A stretch of 31,775 bases of DNA from VBAS01 sp035318985. Lineage in GTDB: Bacteria > Bacteroidota > Bacteroidia > Chitinophagales > Chitinophagaceae. Below the pieces are notes generated by a model. It saw only the letters and a program-made list of their open reading frames with translations. It was not told where the DNA came from and made no database searches. Positions within the stretch are counted from its first letter, which is position 1, and every line of letters begins with the position of its first letter. Location of the stretch: assembly GCA_035318985.1 (NCBI GenBank), contig DATHDP010000039.1, positions 1 to 31,775 of the forward strand, in the 5' to 3' direction. A program made the translations under genes and the position numbers. Below, piece after piece: positions 1 through 7,576 of the stretch.

Positions 1-597
1 ACAGAATCTTGCATGCCTCCGTGGGGTGCAAAATCCTGTTCCATAGGAAACAATCCTTTTATAATGGCGATTCCCAGGAAAGAAGGACACGTTGTTCTTG
101 ATATGGCAATGTCGCAATACTCATATGGCAAACTACAGGTAACAAGATTAAAAAATAAAAAGCTTCCTTATCCAGGTGGTTTCGATAATAATGGAAATCT
201 GACTAATGATCCGGCCGCTATTGAAGAAACAAGAAGAATATTACCAATTGGATACTGGAAAGGATCTGGTTTTTCTATTATGCTTGATCTGATTGCAGCA
301 CTGTTGTCAGGCGGACTCTCTACTTCCGGCATTGATAAATTAAATCAGGGTAGCTGCGGTAGTTGCTCGCAGGTGTTCCTCGCTATTGATCCATTAAAAA
401 ATAATTCGCAAGATTTTGTTGATAATATTTTAAATGAAACCATTGGCCAGCTCAAATCATCTATTCCCGCTAAAGAAAACGAAGAGATCTATTATCCCGG
501 TGAACAATCATTAAAAACAAGAAAAGAAAATATGTCGCTGGGTATCCCAGTAGATGATGATATTTGGAACAAGGTTAAGTCGTTGGCAAATCTATAG
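1..597 (+). CDS. YiaK-like 2,3-diketo-L-gulonate / 3-dehydro-L-gulonate reductase, 3' part only
   Basis: This is the C-terminal ~198 residues of a malate/L-lactate (LDH2) type NAD(P)-dependent dehydrogenase; the reading frame is open from base 1, so the start lies outside the window. The stretches CMPPWG, IGNNPF, LDMAMSQYSYGKL, RRILPIGYWKGSG and ALLSGGLSTS closely resemble YiaK of the 2,3-diketo-L-gulonate/uronate pathway, which interconverts a 2-oxo sugar acid and its hydroxy acid in the cytoplasm. The catalytic histidine of the family lies N-terminal and is not visible. The next gene, a zinc dehydrogenase, starts 18 bases downstream on the same strand, so both probably form a sugar-acid operon. 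The family is clear; the exact substrate is inferred. Confidence 0.85.
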   Translation, partial: TESCMPPWGAKSCSIGNNPFIMAIPRKEGHVVLDMAMSQYSYGKLQVTRLKNKKLPYPGGFDNNGNLTNDPAAIEETRRILPIGYWKGSGFSIMLDLIAALLSGGLSTSGIDKLNQGSCGSCSQVFLAIDPLKNNSQDFVDNILNETIGQLKSSIPAKENEEIYYPGEQSLKTRKENMSLGIPVDDDIWNKVKSLANL

Positions 598-615
598 CTC
601 AATAATTTTTTTGAT

Positions 616-1638
616 ATGAAATCATTGTGTGTACTATCTCCTAATAATCTTGTTATTGAAACAAGAGATTTGCCTGTAATAAAATCTTCTGACGAAGTTT
701 TAATAAAAGTTAAAGCTGGGGGTATATGCGGATCAGATATGCATATCTATCATGGTTCCTCTCCGGTTGCTACGTACCCAAGAGTTATAGGACATGAAAT
801 TGCAGGAGAAATAATAGAAATAGGTGTGGACGTTGTTGATTTTGCTATCGGAGATCGTGTTGTGATGGATCCGGTGATCAGTTGTGGAAATTGTTATCAA
901 TGCAGAATTGGAAGAAAAAATGTTTGCAGTAAATTAAAAGTACGTGGAGTTCATGTTGATGGTGGATACCAGGAATTTTTGGTATTGCCGCAAAAAAACA
1001 TTTATAAGATCCCGCTAACGCTTTCGTGGGAAGAGGCAATAATGATCGAACCATTTACTATTGCCGAACAGGTTTGTTCAAGAGCTGAAATAAATAAAAA
1101 TGATATAGTATTCGTAATGGGTGCAGGGCCGGTTGGTTTAAGCGTTTTAAGAATGGCGAAGCTATATGGAGCTACATGTTTTATTTCAGATGTGTTTGAC
1201 GACAAACTTCAAATCGCAAAACAGTACGGTGCAGATGCGACGATCAATGCAAAAGAGATAGATGTAAAGAATGAAATTCTAAGATTAACTGATTCAAATG
1301 GCGCTACAGTTGTTATAGATGCAGTTTGTTCAGAAAGATCTTTTGAGCAAGCAATTTCTTATGTCTGTTCTGCCGGACGAGTGATCCCTCTTGGCTTTAA
1401 TAAAAATCCTTCTGCTATAAGTCAGTTTAGTATTACCGCAAGGGAAATAGATGTCCGTGGTTCAAGATTGCACAATGATAAGTTTCCAAAAGTAATAGAC
1501 TATTTCATTAATGGAGACCTTCAGGTTGCAGACATGATCACACATCGTTTTTCATTTACAGATATTCATGATGCGCTTACGCTAATTGAAAACCCTGAAA
1601 TAAACAATGGAAAAGTTGTACTCCTCTTTAATGAATAG
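616..1638 (+). CDS. zinc-dependent MDR alcohol/polyol dehydrogenase (L-galactonate-5-dehydrogenase-like)
   Basis: A 340-residue medium-chain dehydrogenase of full family length. The GroES-like domain carries the catalytic zinc residues Cys38 (GGICGSD) and His60-Glu61 (IGHE), and the structural zinc set Cys90, Cys93, Cys96, Cys104. The Rossmann motif VMGAGPVGLS lies near residues 167-176. The general pattern resembles the RspB/LgoD/threonine dehydrogenase subgroup that oxidises a hydroxyl of sugar acids or polyols with NAD. It begins with ATG 18 bases after the YiaK-like gene and is probably co-transcribed with it, which supports a role in uronate/aldonate catabolism. The substrate cannot be fixed from sequence. 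It ends convergently with the helicase gene. Confidence 0.85.
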   Translation: MKSLCVLSPNNLVIETRDLPVIKSSDEVLIKVKAGGICGSDMHIYHGSSPVATYPRVIGHEIAGEIIEIGVDVVDFAIGDRVVMDPVISCGNCYQCRIGRKNVCSKLKVRGVHVDGGYQEFLVLPQKNIYKIPLTLSWEEAIMIEPFTIAEQVCSRAEINKNDIVFVMGAGPVGLSVLRMAKLYGATCFISDVFDDKLQIAKQYGADATINAKEIDVKNEILRLTDSNGATVVIDAVCSERSFEQAISYVCSAGRVIPLGFNKNPSAISQFSITAREIDVRGSRLHNDKFPKVIDYFINGDLQVADMITHRFSFTDIHDALTLIENPEINNGKVVLLFNE

Positions 1639-1673
1639 CGTTTAGTGTCTGCCATTGAAAAACAAAAACGCTA
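1636..1673. other. inverted repeat holding both convergent stop codons
   Basis: TAGCGTTT (1636-1643) and AAACGCTA (1666-1673) form a perfect 8-base inverted repeat with a 22-base spacer. The left arm starts with the TAG of the zinc dehydrogenase and the right arm ends with the stop codon of the oppositely oriented helicase. It could act as a weak bidirectional terminator, but the loop is long and no clear T-run follows, so the function is uncertain. Confidence 0.3.
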
Positions 1674-4202
1674 TAAATCATTGCCGGATGACGATCCCTT
1701 TTTAAATGTATACGAGGCTAACACAAGACGTATTTCGCCAAAACTAATCTTACTACCAAGTTTTTCTTTTATTGTTGTGATGCTACCGCCTTTAAACTCT
1801 TTCGTATGAGGCTCGATCAATGAAATTTTTTCTTTGCTAACAAGTTCTTCGATGTCTATTTCGCCAATAGATACATAGTGTGCAAGATGACCCTCTATTG
1901 TTTGTTGTGTAAGGTTTCTTTCTTTTGCAATTTCATCAACACGTTTTCCTTCTTTATAAAGCCGGAAGGATTCTGCTTTTGTGTCGATCTTTTTCTTTTT
2001 TTCTCCACTTTCGGTTTTCTTTTCTTTTTTAGGATTCTTCTCATGTATTAGTGATGAAAGATTTTTTTCTCCGCAATACTCAAGTATGATATTCAAAAAT
2101 TGCTGGCCATATTTTTCTGTCTTTGCATCGCCAAACCCACTAATTTTTCTGATCTCAACCAGGGTCTGTGGTAAATAACGACTCATTTCATCAAGTGTAT
2201 TGGTGCCGGCAATAATATAAATTGGCAGATCCGCTTTAGAACAAATATTATCTCTGAGTTTTCTCAATCTCTGATGAAGTACAGGATGAGGGCTTTCCGT
2301 TCTTTCTTTTGCCTCTCCCGCATATACATTCACACTGAATGCCGGCAGTGTGAAATCCTTTTTTCTTTTATGATATGTTTCGATATCAAAAACCCCGGAA
2401 AGACCTTCCATTAAATACTTTTTAATTGAAAGCCCACTAAAAATTTCTTTAAGTGCTTCGTTTATTTCTTTCGCATGAAGACGGCTATCTGTCAGTATTG
2501 GGCAACCAATTAATAATTCTCTTAGCTTCTTCTGTTCTTCTAAAAAATAAATTGCTCCAGCACTCATCCTTTCTTTCAGCAATTCATTTGTACCCGCATT
2601 TTCTTCCCGATTGAAAATTGATCGCAACTGGTTTTGAAATTTCTCAGCAGTTCCATCCACTTTAATGATTTCATTTAAAAACTCGTCAAGCCACTTCTCC
2701 GACTCTTCATTAAAAGAAGATCTGTTCTCTGATAAATATTGATTGAGCTCTTTTGCATCTTCAAATATTTGCTTGTAATCAAAAAGGGATAAAAGAATCT
2801 TAAGCTGATAACTTCTTTTTGATCGTTGCAGCTCCAGCTCCAGGATATTTTTAGAAGAATTGGTTTTAGAAAACCGAACAATTCTTTCATCAGAAAACAT
2901 TCTATTTGATCGGATATGGCTTTGCAGCACAATGCCATCCAATGTTGTGCAGCGACTTAAAGCAACATATACCTGGCCCGGTGCAAAAGCTTCTCCGGCG
3001 TCAATAATTACTTTATCAAATGTTAGTCCCTGGCTTTTATGGATAGTTATCGCCCATGCAAGTCGAAGAGGATATTGAGTAAAAGATCCCAAAACCTCTT
3101 CGCTTAGTTGGCGATTTTTTTTATCGACTGTATAACGAATGTTTTCCCATTTTTCTTTTTTTACTTCGATCGTTTCCGATTCATCTTTACACTGAATAAG
3201 AATTTTATCATTATCAAGCTCTGTTACTATTCCTATTTTTCCATTAAAATATCTTTTGATCCTTTCCGTATCGTTTTTAATAAACATAACCTGTGATCCA
3301 ACTTTCAGCAACAGTTGTTCTTCCACAGGATAAGCTGACTCCGGAAAATCGCCTTCGATATCTGCTCTATAGGAAAAAGACTTATTAGCAAGGCTGTTTA
3401 ACTCGGTTTCGTTTTTATTTCTCGCCCTTTCATTATGTGTAGTAAGAATTATATATCCGTCATTCTTTGTTCTTCTGAAATCTGGCGCAAATCTTTTCTC
3501 CAATAAATTTCTTCCATCATCATCAAGCTGATTATTCCTTACCTGGTTTAATACATTAATAAATTTCTCCTCGCTTTGCCTGTATATTTTATCAAACTCA
3601 ATATAAACTGGCTGCTCTTCCTTTATTACAAGACTGTCAAAGAAATAAGGGCTGCTATAAAAGTCTTTCAACAATCGCCATTCGTGTTCTTTTATTACTG
3701 GCGGCAACTGAAACATATCTCCAATAAACAAAACCTGCACCCCTCCGAACCGTTCATAATTGCGGCGTCGAATATGACGTAAGACCGTATCAACCGCATC
3801 GAGCATATCACAACGAACCATGCTGATCTCATCTATAATAAGGAGTTCAAGTTCTTGTAAGGTCTTTTTCTTTTCGGTCGTCATTCGCAGCTTGCTAAGA
3901 AGACTATTTTTATCTGTGGTTTCTCCGGTTTGTTTATTAAATCCGCCAACATCTGGAATAAAGGGCGAAAAGGGAAGTTGAAAAAAAGAATGCATGGTTA
4001 CACCACCAGCATTGATCGCCGCCACACCCGTAGGTGCTACTACCGCAATTTGCTTAGGACAATTTTCTCTTATATATTTTAGAAATGTTGTTTTGCCTGT
4101 ACCGGCTTTACCAGTAAGAAAAATATTCCTTGAACTTTGGTTTACAAGCTCTGCCGCTAATCGAAACATTTCATTATTTAGATCATACTCCATGTTGGTC
4201 AT
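1671..4202 (-). CDS. Pif1-like SF1 helicase with C-terminal HRDC and helix-turn-helix domains
   Basis: An 843-residue ATP-dependent DNA helicase. The Pif1/RecD-like core has Walker A GKAGTGKTT (31-39), PTGVAA motif Ia (58-63), Walker B LLIIDEIS (about 120-127), and the late motifs AITIHKSQGLTFDKV and YVALSRCTTL. Beyond the core a ~270-residue extension carries an HRDC-like segment (about 645-710, with the hairpin-like GFGDAKTEKYG), a Lys/Glu-rich linker and a helix-turn-helix of the type found at RecQ tails (about 740-790, VDEIAKERNLTQQTIEGHL). Pif1 enzymes unwind forked and G-quadruplex DNA; here the tail probably adds DNA binding. ATG at 4202 is used, with an alternative ATG three codons in. 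It lies downstream of tRNA-Phe, separated from it by a terminator. Confidence 0.9.
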   Translation of the reverse strand: MTNMEYDLNNEMFRLAAELVNQSSRNIFLTGKAGTGKTTFLKYIRENCPKQIAVVAPTGVAAINAGGVTMHSFFQLPFSPFIPDVGGFNKQTGETTDKNSLLSKLRMTTEKKKTLQELELLIIDEISMVRCDMLDAVDTVLRHIRRRNYERFGGVQVLFIGDMFQLPPVIKEHEWRLLKDFYSSPYFFDSLVIKEEQPVYIEFDKIYRQSEEKFINVLNQVRNNQLDDDGRNLLEKRFAPDFRRTKNDGYIILTTHNERARNKNETELNSLANKSFSYRADIEGDFPESAYPVEEQLLLKVGSQVMFIKNDTERIKRYFNGKIGIVTELDNDKILIQCKDESETIEVKKEKWENIRYTVDKKNRQLSEEVLGSFTQYPLRLAWAITIHKSQGLTFDKVIIDAGEAFAPGQVYVALSRCTTLDGIVLQSHIRSNRMFSDERIVRFSKTNSSKNILELELQRSKRSYQLKILLSLFDYKQIFEDAKELNQYLSENRSSFNEESEKWLDEFLNEIIKVDGTAEKFQNQLRSIFNREENAGTNELLKERMSAGAIYFLEEQKKLRELLIGCPILTDSRLHAKEINEALKEIFSGLSIKKYLMEGLSGVFDIETYHKRKKDFTLPAFSVNVYAGEAKERTESPHPVLHQRLRKLRDNICSKADLPIYIIAGTNTLDEMSRYLPQTLVEIRKISGFGDAKTEKYGQQFLNIILEYCGEKNLSSLIHEKNPKKEKKTESGEKKKKIDTKAESFRLYKEGKRVDEIAKERNLTQQTIEGHLAHYVSIGEIDIEELVSKEKISLIEPHTKEFKGGSITTIKEKLGSKISFGEIRLVLASYTFKKGSSSGNDL

Positions 4203-4215
4203 TAATACATTAAAT

Positions 4216-4243
4216 AAAAAGGCTCCGGTAATTAACCAGAGCC
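4216..4243 (-). terminator. intrinsic terminator of tRNA-Phe
   Basis: On the minus strand GGCTCTGG pairs with CCGGAGCC (one G-T pair) around a 7-base loop, followed immediately by five T residues (complement of 4216-4220). It begins only seven bases after the tRNA 3' end and ends before the helicase start, so it separates the tRNA transcript from the helicase. Confidence 0.8.
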
Positions 4244-4249
4244 TTTCAG

Positions 4250-4322
4250 TGGTGTGGGGCGGGATCGAACCGCCGACACAAGGATTTTCAGTCCTTTGCT
4301 CTACCGACTGAGCTACCGCACC
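4250..4322 (-). tRNA. tRNA-Phe (GAA)
   Basis: A 73-base cloverleaf reads on the minus strand: acceptor GGTGCGG, D-arm GCTC/GAGC, anticodon arm AAGGA-CTGAAAA-TCCTT with anticodon GAA, variable loop GTGTC, T-arm GGCGG-TTCGATC-CCGCC, acceptor 3' strand CCACACC and discriminator A. The CCA tail is not encoded (CTG follows), as often in Bacteroidota. The acceptor stem has one C5-A68 mismatch; all other stems are fully paired. Confidence 0.95.
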
Positions 4323-4369
4323 TTTTAGTCCCGAACTTTTAGAGAAAATCCCTTTTATGTTTGGGGCAG

Positions 4370-4377
4370 CAAAAATA
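4370..4377 (-). promoter_or_regulatory. candidate -7 box of the tRNA-Phe promoter
   Basis: The minus strand reads TATTTTTG, an exact match to the Bacteroidota -7 consensus TAnnTTTG, about 48 bases upstream of the tRNA. No good -33 TTG lies at the usual distance, so this rests on the -7 box and position alone. Confidence 0.45.
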
Positions 4378-4425
4378 ATTGTTCTGGGCCAAAGGCTGAA
4401 AAAACAATGCTGAAATTTCCCGGCT

Positions 4426-5148
4426 TTATCCTTTTATTTCAATGTTTTCCTGTTTTACACCTGATTCTCCCTGCATTTGTAAAAGTATTTGAGCTACAGT
4501 GACTACGTCTTTTTGACAATAGTTGACAATTCGTTTTAAATCTTTGTCGTTCCAATAAACACTCCAAACCTTGCTTCCGTCTATATCATCTTTTGGTGTA
4601 GGAATTCCAAGTGTATGAGCCAGGAGGTTTAAAGAAGTAAAACTTTTAAAATCTCCAAACTTCCATAATTCAAGAGTATCAACATGACAGACCTCCCATG
4701 GTTTTTTACCGCTGGCGTTTATGATAGCCGGAATCGGAAGCTTATTTATTATAAGACGGCGACACAAATATGGAAAATCAAATTCTTTTCCATTATGGGC
4801 ACATAAATATTTCTGTTCGTCACTGTTGGTCCACTTATTCAGCATATCACAAAATTCCACAAGCAGCACTGCTTCATTTTCTCCATAAAAAGATTTGAGA
4901 ATGATTTTCTTCCCGCTGCCATTTCCTTGTATAAATCCACAGCTTACGCAAATAATTTTTCCAAACTCGGCATAAATGCCTGCACGATGATAGATCGTCT
5001 CTTTTGTTTCTTCTTCGTGGTATTTTAAAAGAGAAGTTGCTTTTGTATCCCACAATTCCTTCCAGTCTTTGGGTAAAGAATTATAATCCGCATATTGAGG
5101 AACTGTTTCAATATCGAGGAATAAAATATTGTTGACAGGAATAGCCAT
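4426..5148 (-). CDS. DEDDy 3'-5' exonuclease (PolB-exonuclease-like, RNase H fold)
   Basis: A 240-residue DnaQ-like exonuclease. Exo I is LFLDIET (Asp12, Glu14), Exo II is CAHNGKEFDFPYL (Asp124) and Exo III is YCQKD with Tyr210 and Asp214, so all four metal-binding acidic residues and the tyrosine of the DEDDy subgroup are present. Such stand-alone proteins resemble the proofreading domain of B-family polymerases and are expected to degrade single-stranded 3' ends; the real substrate is unknown. It is the last gene of the kdsD-manC run, 47 bases after manC, without a terminator visible between them, so it may be co-transcribed with the sugar-nucleotide genes. Confidence 0.85.
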   Translation of the reverse strand: MAIPVNNILFLDIETVPQYADYNSLPKDWKELWDTKATSLLKYHEEETKETIYHRAGIYAEFGKIICVSCGFIQGNGSGKKIILKSFYGENEAVLLVEFCDMLNKWTNSDEQKYLCAHNGKEFDFPYLCRRLIINKLPIPAIINASGKKPWEVCHVDTLELWKFGDFKSFTSLNLLAHTLGIPTPKDDIDGSKVWSVYWNDKDLKRIVNYCQKDVVTVAQILLQMQGESGVKQENIEIKG

Positions 5149-5195
5149 AGATTCTTCCTAAAAATATAAAACCCGGCTTAAAGTGCAGATACCAC

Positions 5196-6281
5196 TTACA
5201 GGTACTTATCTCCTTTATTTCGCTTCACCTCCGCCACAAATTCTTTTATCTCCTGTTCCTTATCTTTTCTACAAATCAGTAAGGCATCCTTTGTATCTAC
5301 AACTATAAAATCATCGAGGCCCTGCAACAGGACAAGTTTGCCATTTTCCGCATGAACCATACACTTTGTTGCATCCATTATCATAACATTTTTCCCCGCA
5401 ACCGCATTTCCCAGATAATCTCTTTCCATGTTATCCCATGCACTATTCCATGTACCAAGATCGCTCCAGCCAAATGATGATGGAATAATATAAACATTAT
5501 CCGCTTTCTCCATGATACCAAAGTCAATGGAGATATTAGTGCATTGCGGATAGATCTGTTCTATTGCTTCTTTTTCTTCTTCTGTATTAAATTTTTCTTT
5601 TTCCGCAACGAAAACCTCGTACATCTCAGGAAGATATTTCTCAAATGCAGTAACGATATTTTTTACTTTCCAAATGAAGATGCCTGCATTCCAAAGAAAA
5701 TCTCCGCTTGCTATAAATGTTTGCGCCAGTTCTGCATTTGGTTTTTCGGTAAACGTTTTTACTTTATAAATATCCGGCGCTGCTGCCGTTGTATCATGTT
5801 GAATATATCCATACCCTGTATTAGGATATGTTGGTTTTATTCCAAGTGTTACAAATGCGTTGATATGATCTACAAAATCCAGTGCCTTCTTTGATGTCTT
5901 AATAAATTCTGATGGTTCTGTTATCAAATGATCAGCCGGGGCAACAATAAGTTTTGCATCAGGGTCTTTTTTCAAAAGCTTGAAAGAAATATAAGCAACA
6001 CATGGCGCCGTATTTTTTCTTGATGGCTCCCCAAGAATATTTTCTTCTTTAACATTTGGCAGTTGTTCTTTCACTATCGGCACATACTCTGCTGATGTGA
6101 TAATGAAAATATTTTCCTCGGGTACCAGCTTTTTATACCGTTCATAGGTTTGCTGAATTAAAGTTTTGCCCGTATTCAGTATATCAAGAAATTGTTTTGG
6201 ATATGCGGTGCGGCTCATTGGCCAGAAACGACTGCCGATACCACCGGCCATAATCGCTACGTAATTATGTTTGCTACTCAT
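5196..6281 (-). CDS. manC: mannose-1-phosphate guanylyltransferase
   Basis: Makes GDP-mannose from mannose-1-phosphate and GTP, the donor for mannose, fucose and rhamnose in surface polysaccharides. At 361 residues it is the single-domain form without the phosphomannose isomerase domain. The signature MAGGIGSRFWPMSR (residues 11-24) with PKQF binds the nucleotide; LGEPSRKNTAPC, VAPADHLI, FTEKPN and FLWNAGIFIW are typical of the family. It starts with ATG seven bases after the kdsD stop codon, so translation is probably coupled, and both enzymes feed envelope polysaccharide synthesis. Confidence 0.95.
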   Translation of the reverse strand: MSSKHNYVAIMAGGIGSRFWPMSRTAYPKQFLDILNTGKTLIQQTYERYKKLVPEENIFIITSAEYVPIVKEQLPNVKEENILGEPSRKNTAPCVAYISFKLLKKDPDAKLIVAPADHLITEPSEFIKTSKKALDFVDHINAFVTLGIKPTYPNTGYGYIQHDTTAAAPDIYKVKTFTEKPNAELAQTFIASGDFLWNAGIFIWKVKNIVTAFEKYLPEMYEVFVAEKEKFNTEEEKEAIEQIYPQCTNISIDFGIMEKADNVYIIPSSFGWSDLGTWNSAWDNMERDYLGNAVAGKNVMIMDATKCMVHAENGKLVLLQGLDDFIVVDTKDALLICRKDKEQEIKEFVAEVKRNKGDKYL

Positions 6282-6288
6282 GTCTTTT

Positions 6289-7251
6289 TTATATCAATCC
6301 TTCACGGATCAGGTCATGCAAATGTATAAATCCAAGATATTTTCCATTTTCAACCACCACTAATTGGGTGATTGATCTTTTCCTCATAAGGTCCAGCGCA
6401 TCAACCGCCAGTTCATCTGCGCCGATAGATTTGGGTGTAGCCGTCATTATATCTGCTGCAGTCACACCATCCAAAGAAATATTTTTTTCCAGCATTCTTC
6501 TAAGGTCGCCGTCTGTGATTATTCCTAAAAGAATATCATTGTTATCAACGACAGCTGTTGCTCCTAATCGTTTTGATGAAATTTCAACAATAACTTCTTT
6601 CAATGACCCGTCTTTTGCCAGTTTTGGTTTTTCATTCTTTATATAAAGATCGGCTACCCGTAAATAAAGCTTTTTTCCAAGCGTTCCACCAGGATGGAAT
6701 TTTGCAAAATCATCACTGCCAAATCCTTTCATCTCCATCAGGCAAATAGCCAATGCATCACCCATTACAAGTTGTGCTGTTGTGCTGCTTGTTGGCGCCA
6801 GGTTATTTGGACAAGCCTCCTGAGTTACTGTTGTATTTAATATTATATCAGATTGGCTGGCTAAATAAGACTCGATACTTCCCACCATTCCAATAAGAAT
6901 GTTTTTGAAATTTTTGATTAATGGCACCAGCACTTTTATTTCCGGACTTTCACCGCTTTTGCTGATAATCATCACCACATCATCTTGCTGCACAATCCCA
7001 AGATCTCCATGAATAGCATCGGCCGCATGCATAAAAATTGAAGGTGTTCCCGTTGAATTGAGTGTCGCAACAATTTTTTGAGCAATGACAGCGCTTTTTC
7101 CAATTCCGCTTATCACTACCCTGCCTTTGCAGTTAGTAATTGCATTCACGGCTTTTTCAAAATCATCGTTGATATATTGAGATAACCCGCTGATGGATTG
7201 GGACTCTAAATCGATAGTCCTTAGCGCAATCTGTTTTAGTGAGGAGGTCAT
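6289..7251 (-). CDS. kdsD: D-arabinose-5-phosphate isomerase (KdsD/KpsF type: SIS plus two CBS domains)
   Basis: Converts ribulose-5-phosphate to arabinose-5-phosphate, the first step to the LPS sugar Kdo. The N-terminal SIS domain contains GKSAVIAQKIVATLNSTGTPS, HGDLG and ISKSGES; the C-terminal half holds two CBS repeats (for example GIITDGDLRRML and ITQLVVVENGKYLGFIHLHDLI). The frame extends to a TTG at 7263, but that TTG is part of a TAATTTTG promoter-like box, so the ATG at 7251 is taken as start (320 residues). It heads an operon with manC and the exonuclease, and is divergent from recQ, an arrangement I associate with Bacteroidota. Confidence 0.93.
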   Translation of the reverse strand: MTSSLKQIALRTIDLESQSISGLSQYINDDFEKAVNAITNCKGRVVISGIGKSAVIAQKIVATLNSTGTPSIFMHAADAIHGDLGIVQQDDVVMIISKSGESPEIKVLVPLIKNFKNILIGMVGSIESYLASQSDIILNTTVTQEACPNNLAPTSSTTAQLVMGDALAICLMEMKGFGSDDFAKFHPGGTLGKKLYLRVADLYIKNEKPKLAKDGSLKEVIVEISSKRLGATAVVDNNDILLGIITDGDLRRMLEKNISLDGVTAADIMTATPKSIGADELAVDALDLMRKRSITQLVVVENGKYLGFIHLHDLIREGLI

Positions 7252-7260
7252 TTGAGGGGG

Positions 7261-7294
7261 CAAAATTATAGGATTTGATATGAAACCATATCAA
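7261..7294 (-). promoter_or_regulatory. candidate kdsD promoter overlapped by an inverted repeat
   Basis: The minus strand carries TAATTTTG (7268-7261), matching TAnnTTTG, and a TTG (7294-7292) 23 bases further upstream, slightly beyond usual spacing. A perfect 8-base inverted repeat TTGATATG-AAAC-CATATCAA occupies 7275-7294, between and over the -33 region, so it could be an operator. The predicted transcription start is only a few bases before the ATG at 7251. Confidence 0.45.
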
Positions 7295-7576
7295 TACAAG
7301 ATTATAGTTTAGACTTTACCATTTTAGTAAGTTATCAAGCAAACAATTTTCGTAAATTCGCCCGGATCGTCTGTTGAGGGTATCTGATAGGAGCGTTTAC
7401 CGGGATGAATGGAAAGAATATTCAATTATACCTTCTCCGCTTGCAAGTCCCGCCGCCACTCCATATAAATCGTACAGAAGCTGTCATTTGTGTAAAAATA
7501 CCAACATATAACAATGGTATTTTCTGTATCTTAATCAGCTATATTTTTTAAAAACGACGATGAAAAGATTTGAGTA
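7264..7576. other. divergent intergenic region kdsD/recQ
   Basis: A 313-base stretch without a convincing gene. The left end holds the kdsD promoter candidate. The middle (about 7370-7480) is richer in GC than its surroundings, with segments such as CCGCTTGCAAGTCCCGCCGCC, and may be a remnant of an intergenic repeat. The right end is AT-rich (TATATTTTTTAAAAA near 7540) and ends in a five-codon open frame ATG-AAA-AGA-TTT-GAG-TAA (7560-7577) whose stop overlaps the recQ ATG. No RNA gene was recognised. Confidence 0.5.

Noticed and set aside
1..597. The YiaK-like gene as a broken gene because its apparent ATG at 13 gives a short protein
   Set aside because: The frame is open to base 1 with the family residues just before the ATG, so it is cut by the window edge rather than truncated.
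6368..6646. Open frames opposite known genes, such as 6368-6646, 5544-5894, 9365-9670 and 26329-26625
   Set aside because: Each lies fully inside a well-identified gene in another frame, has low-complexity or unnatural composition and shows no family motif.
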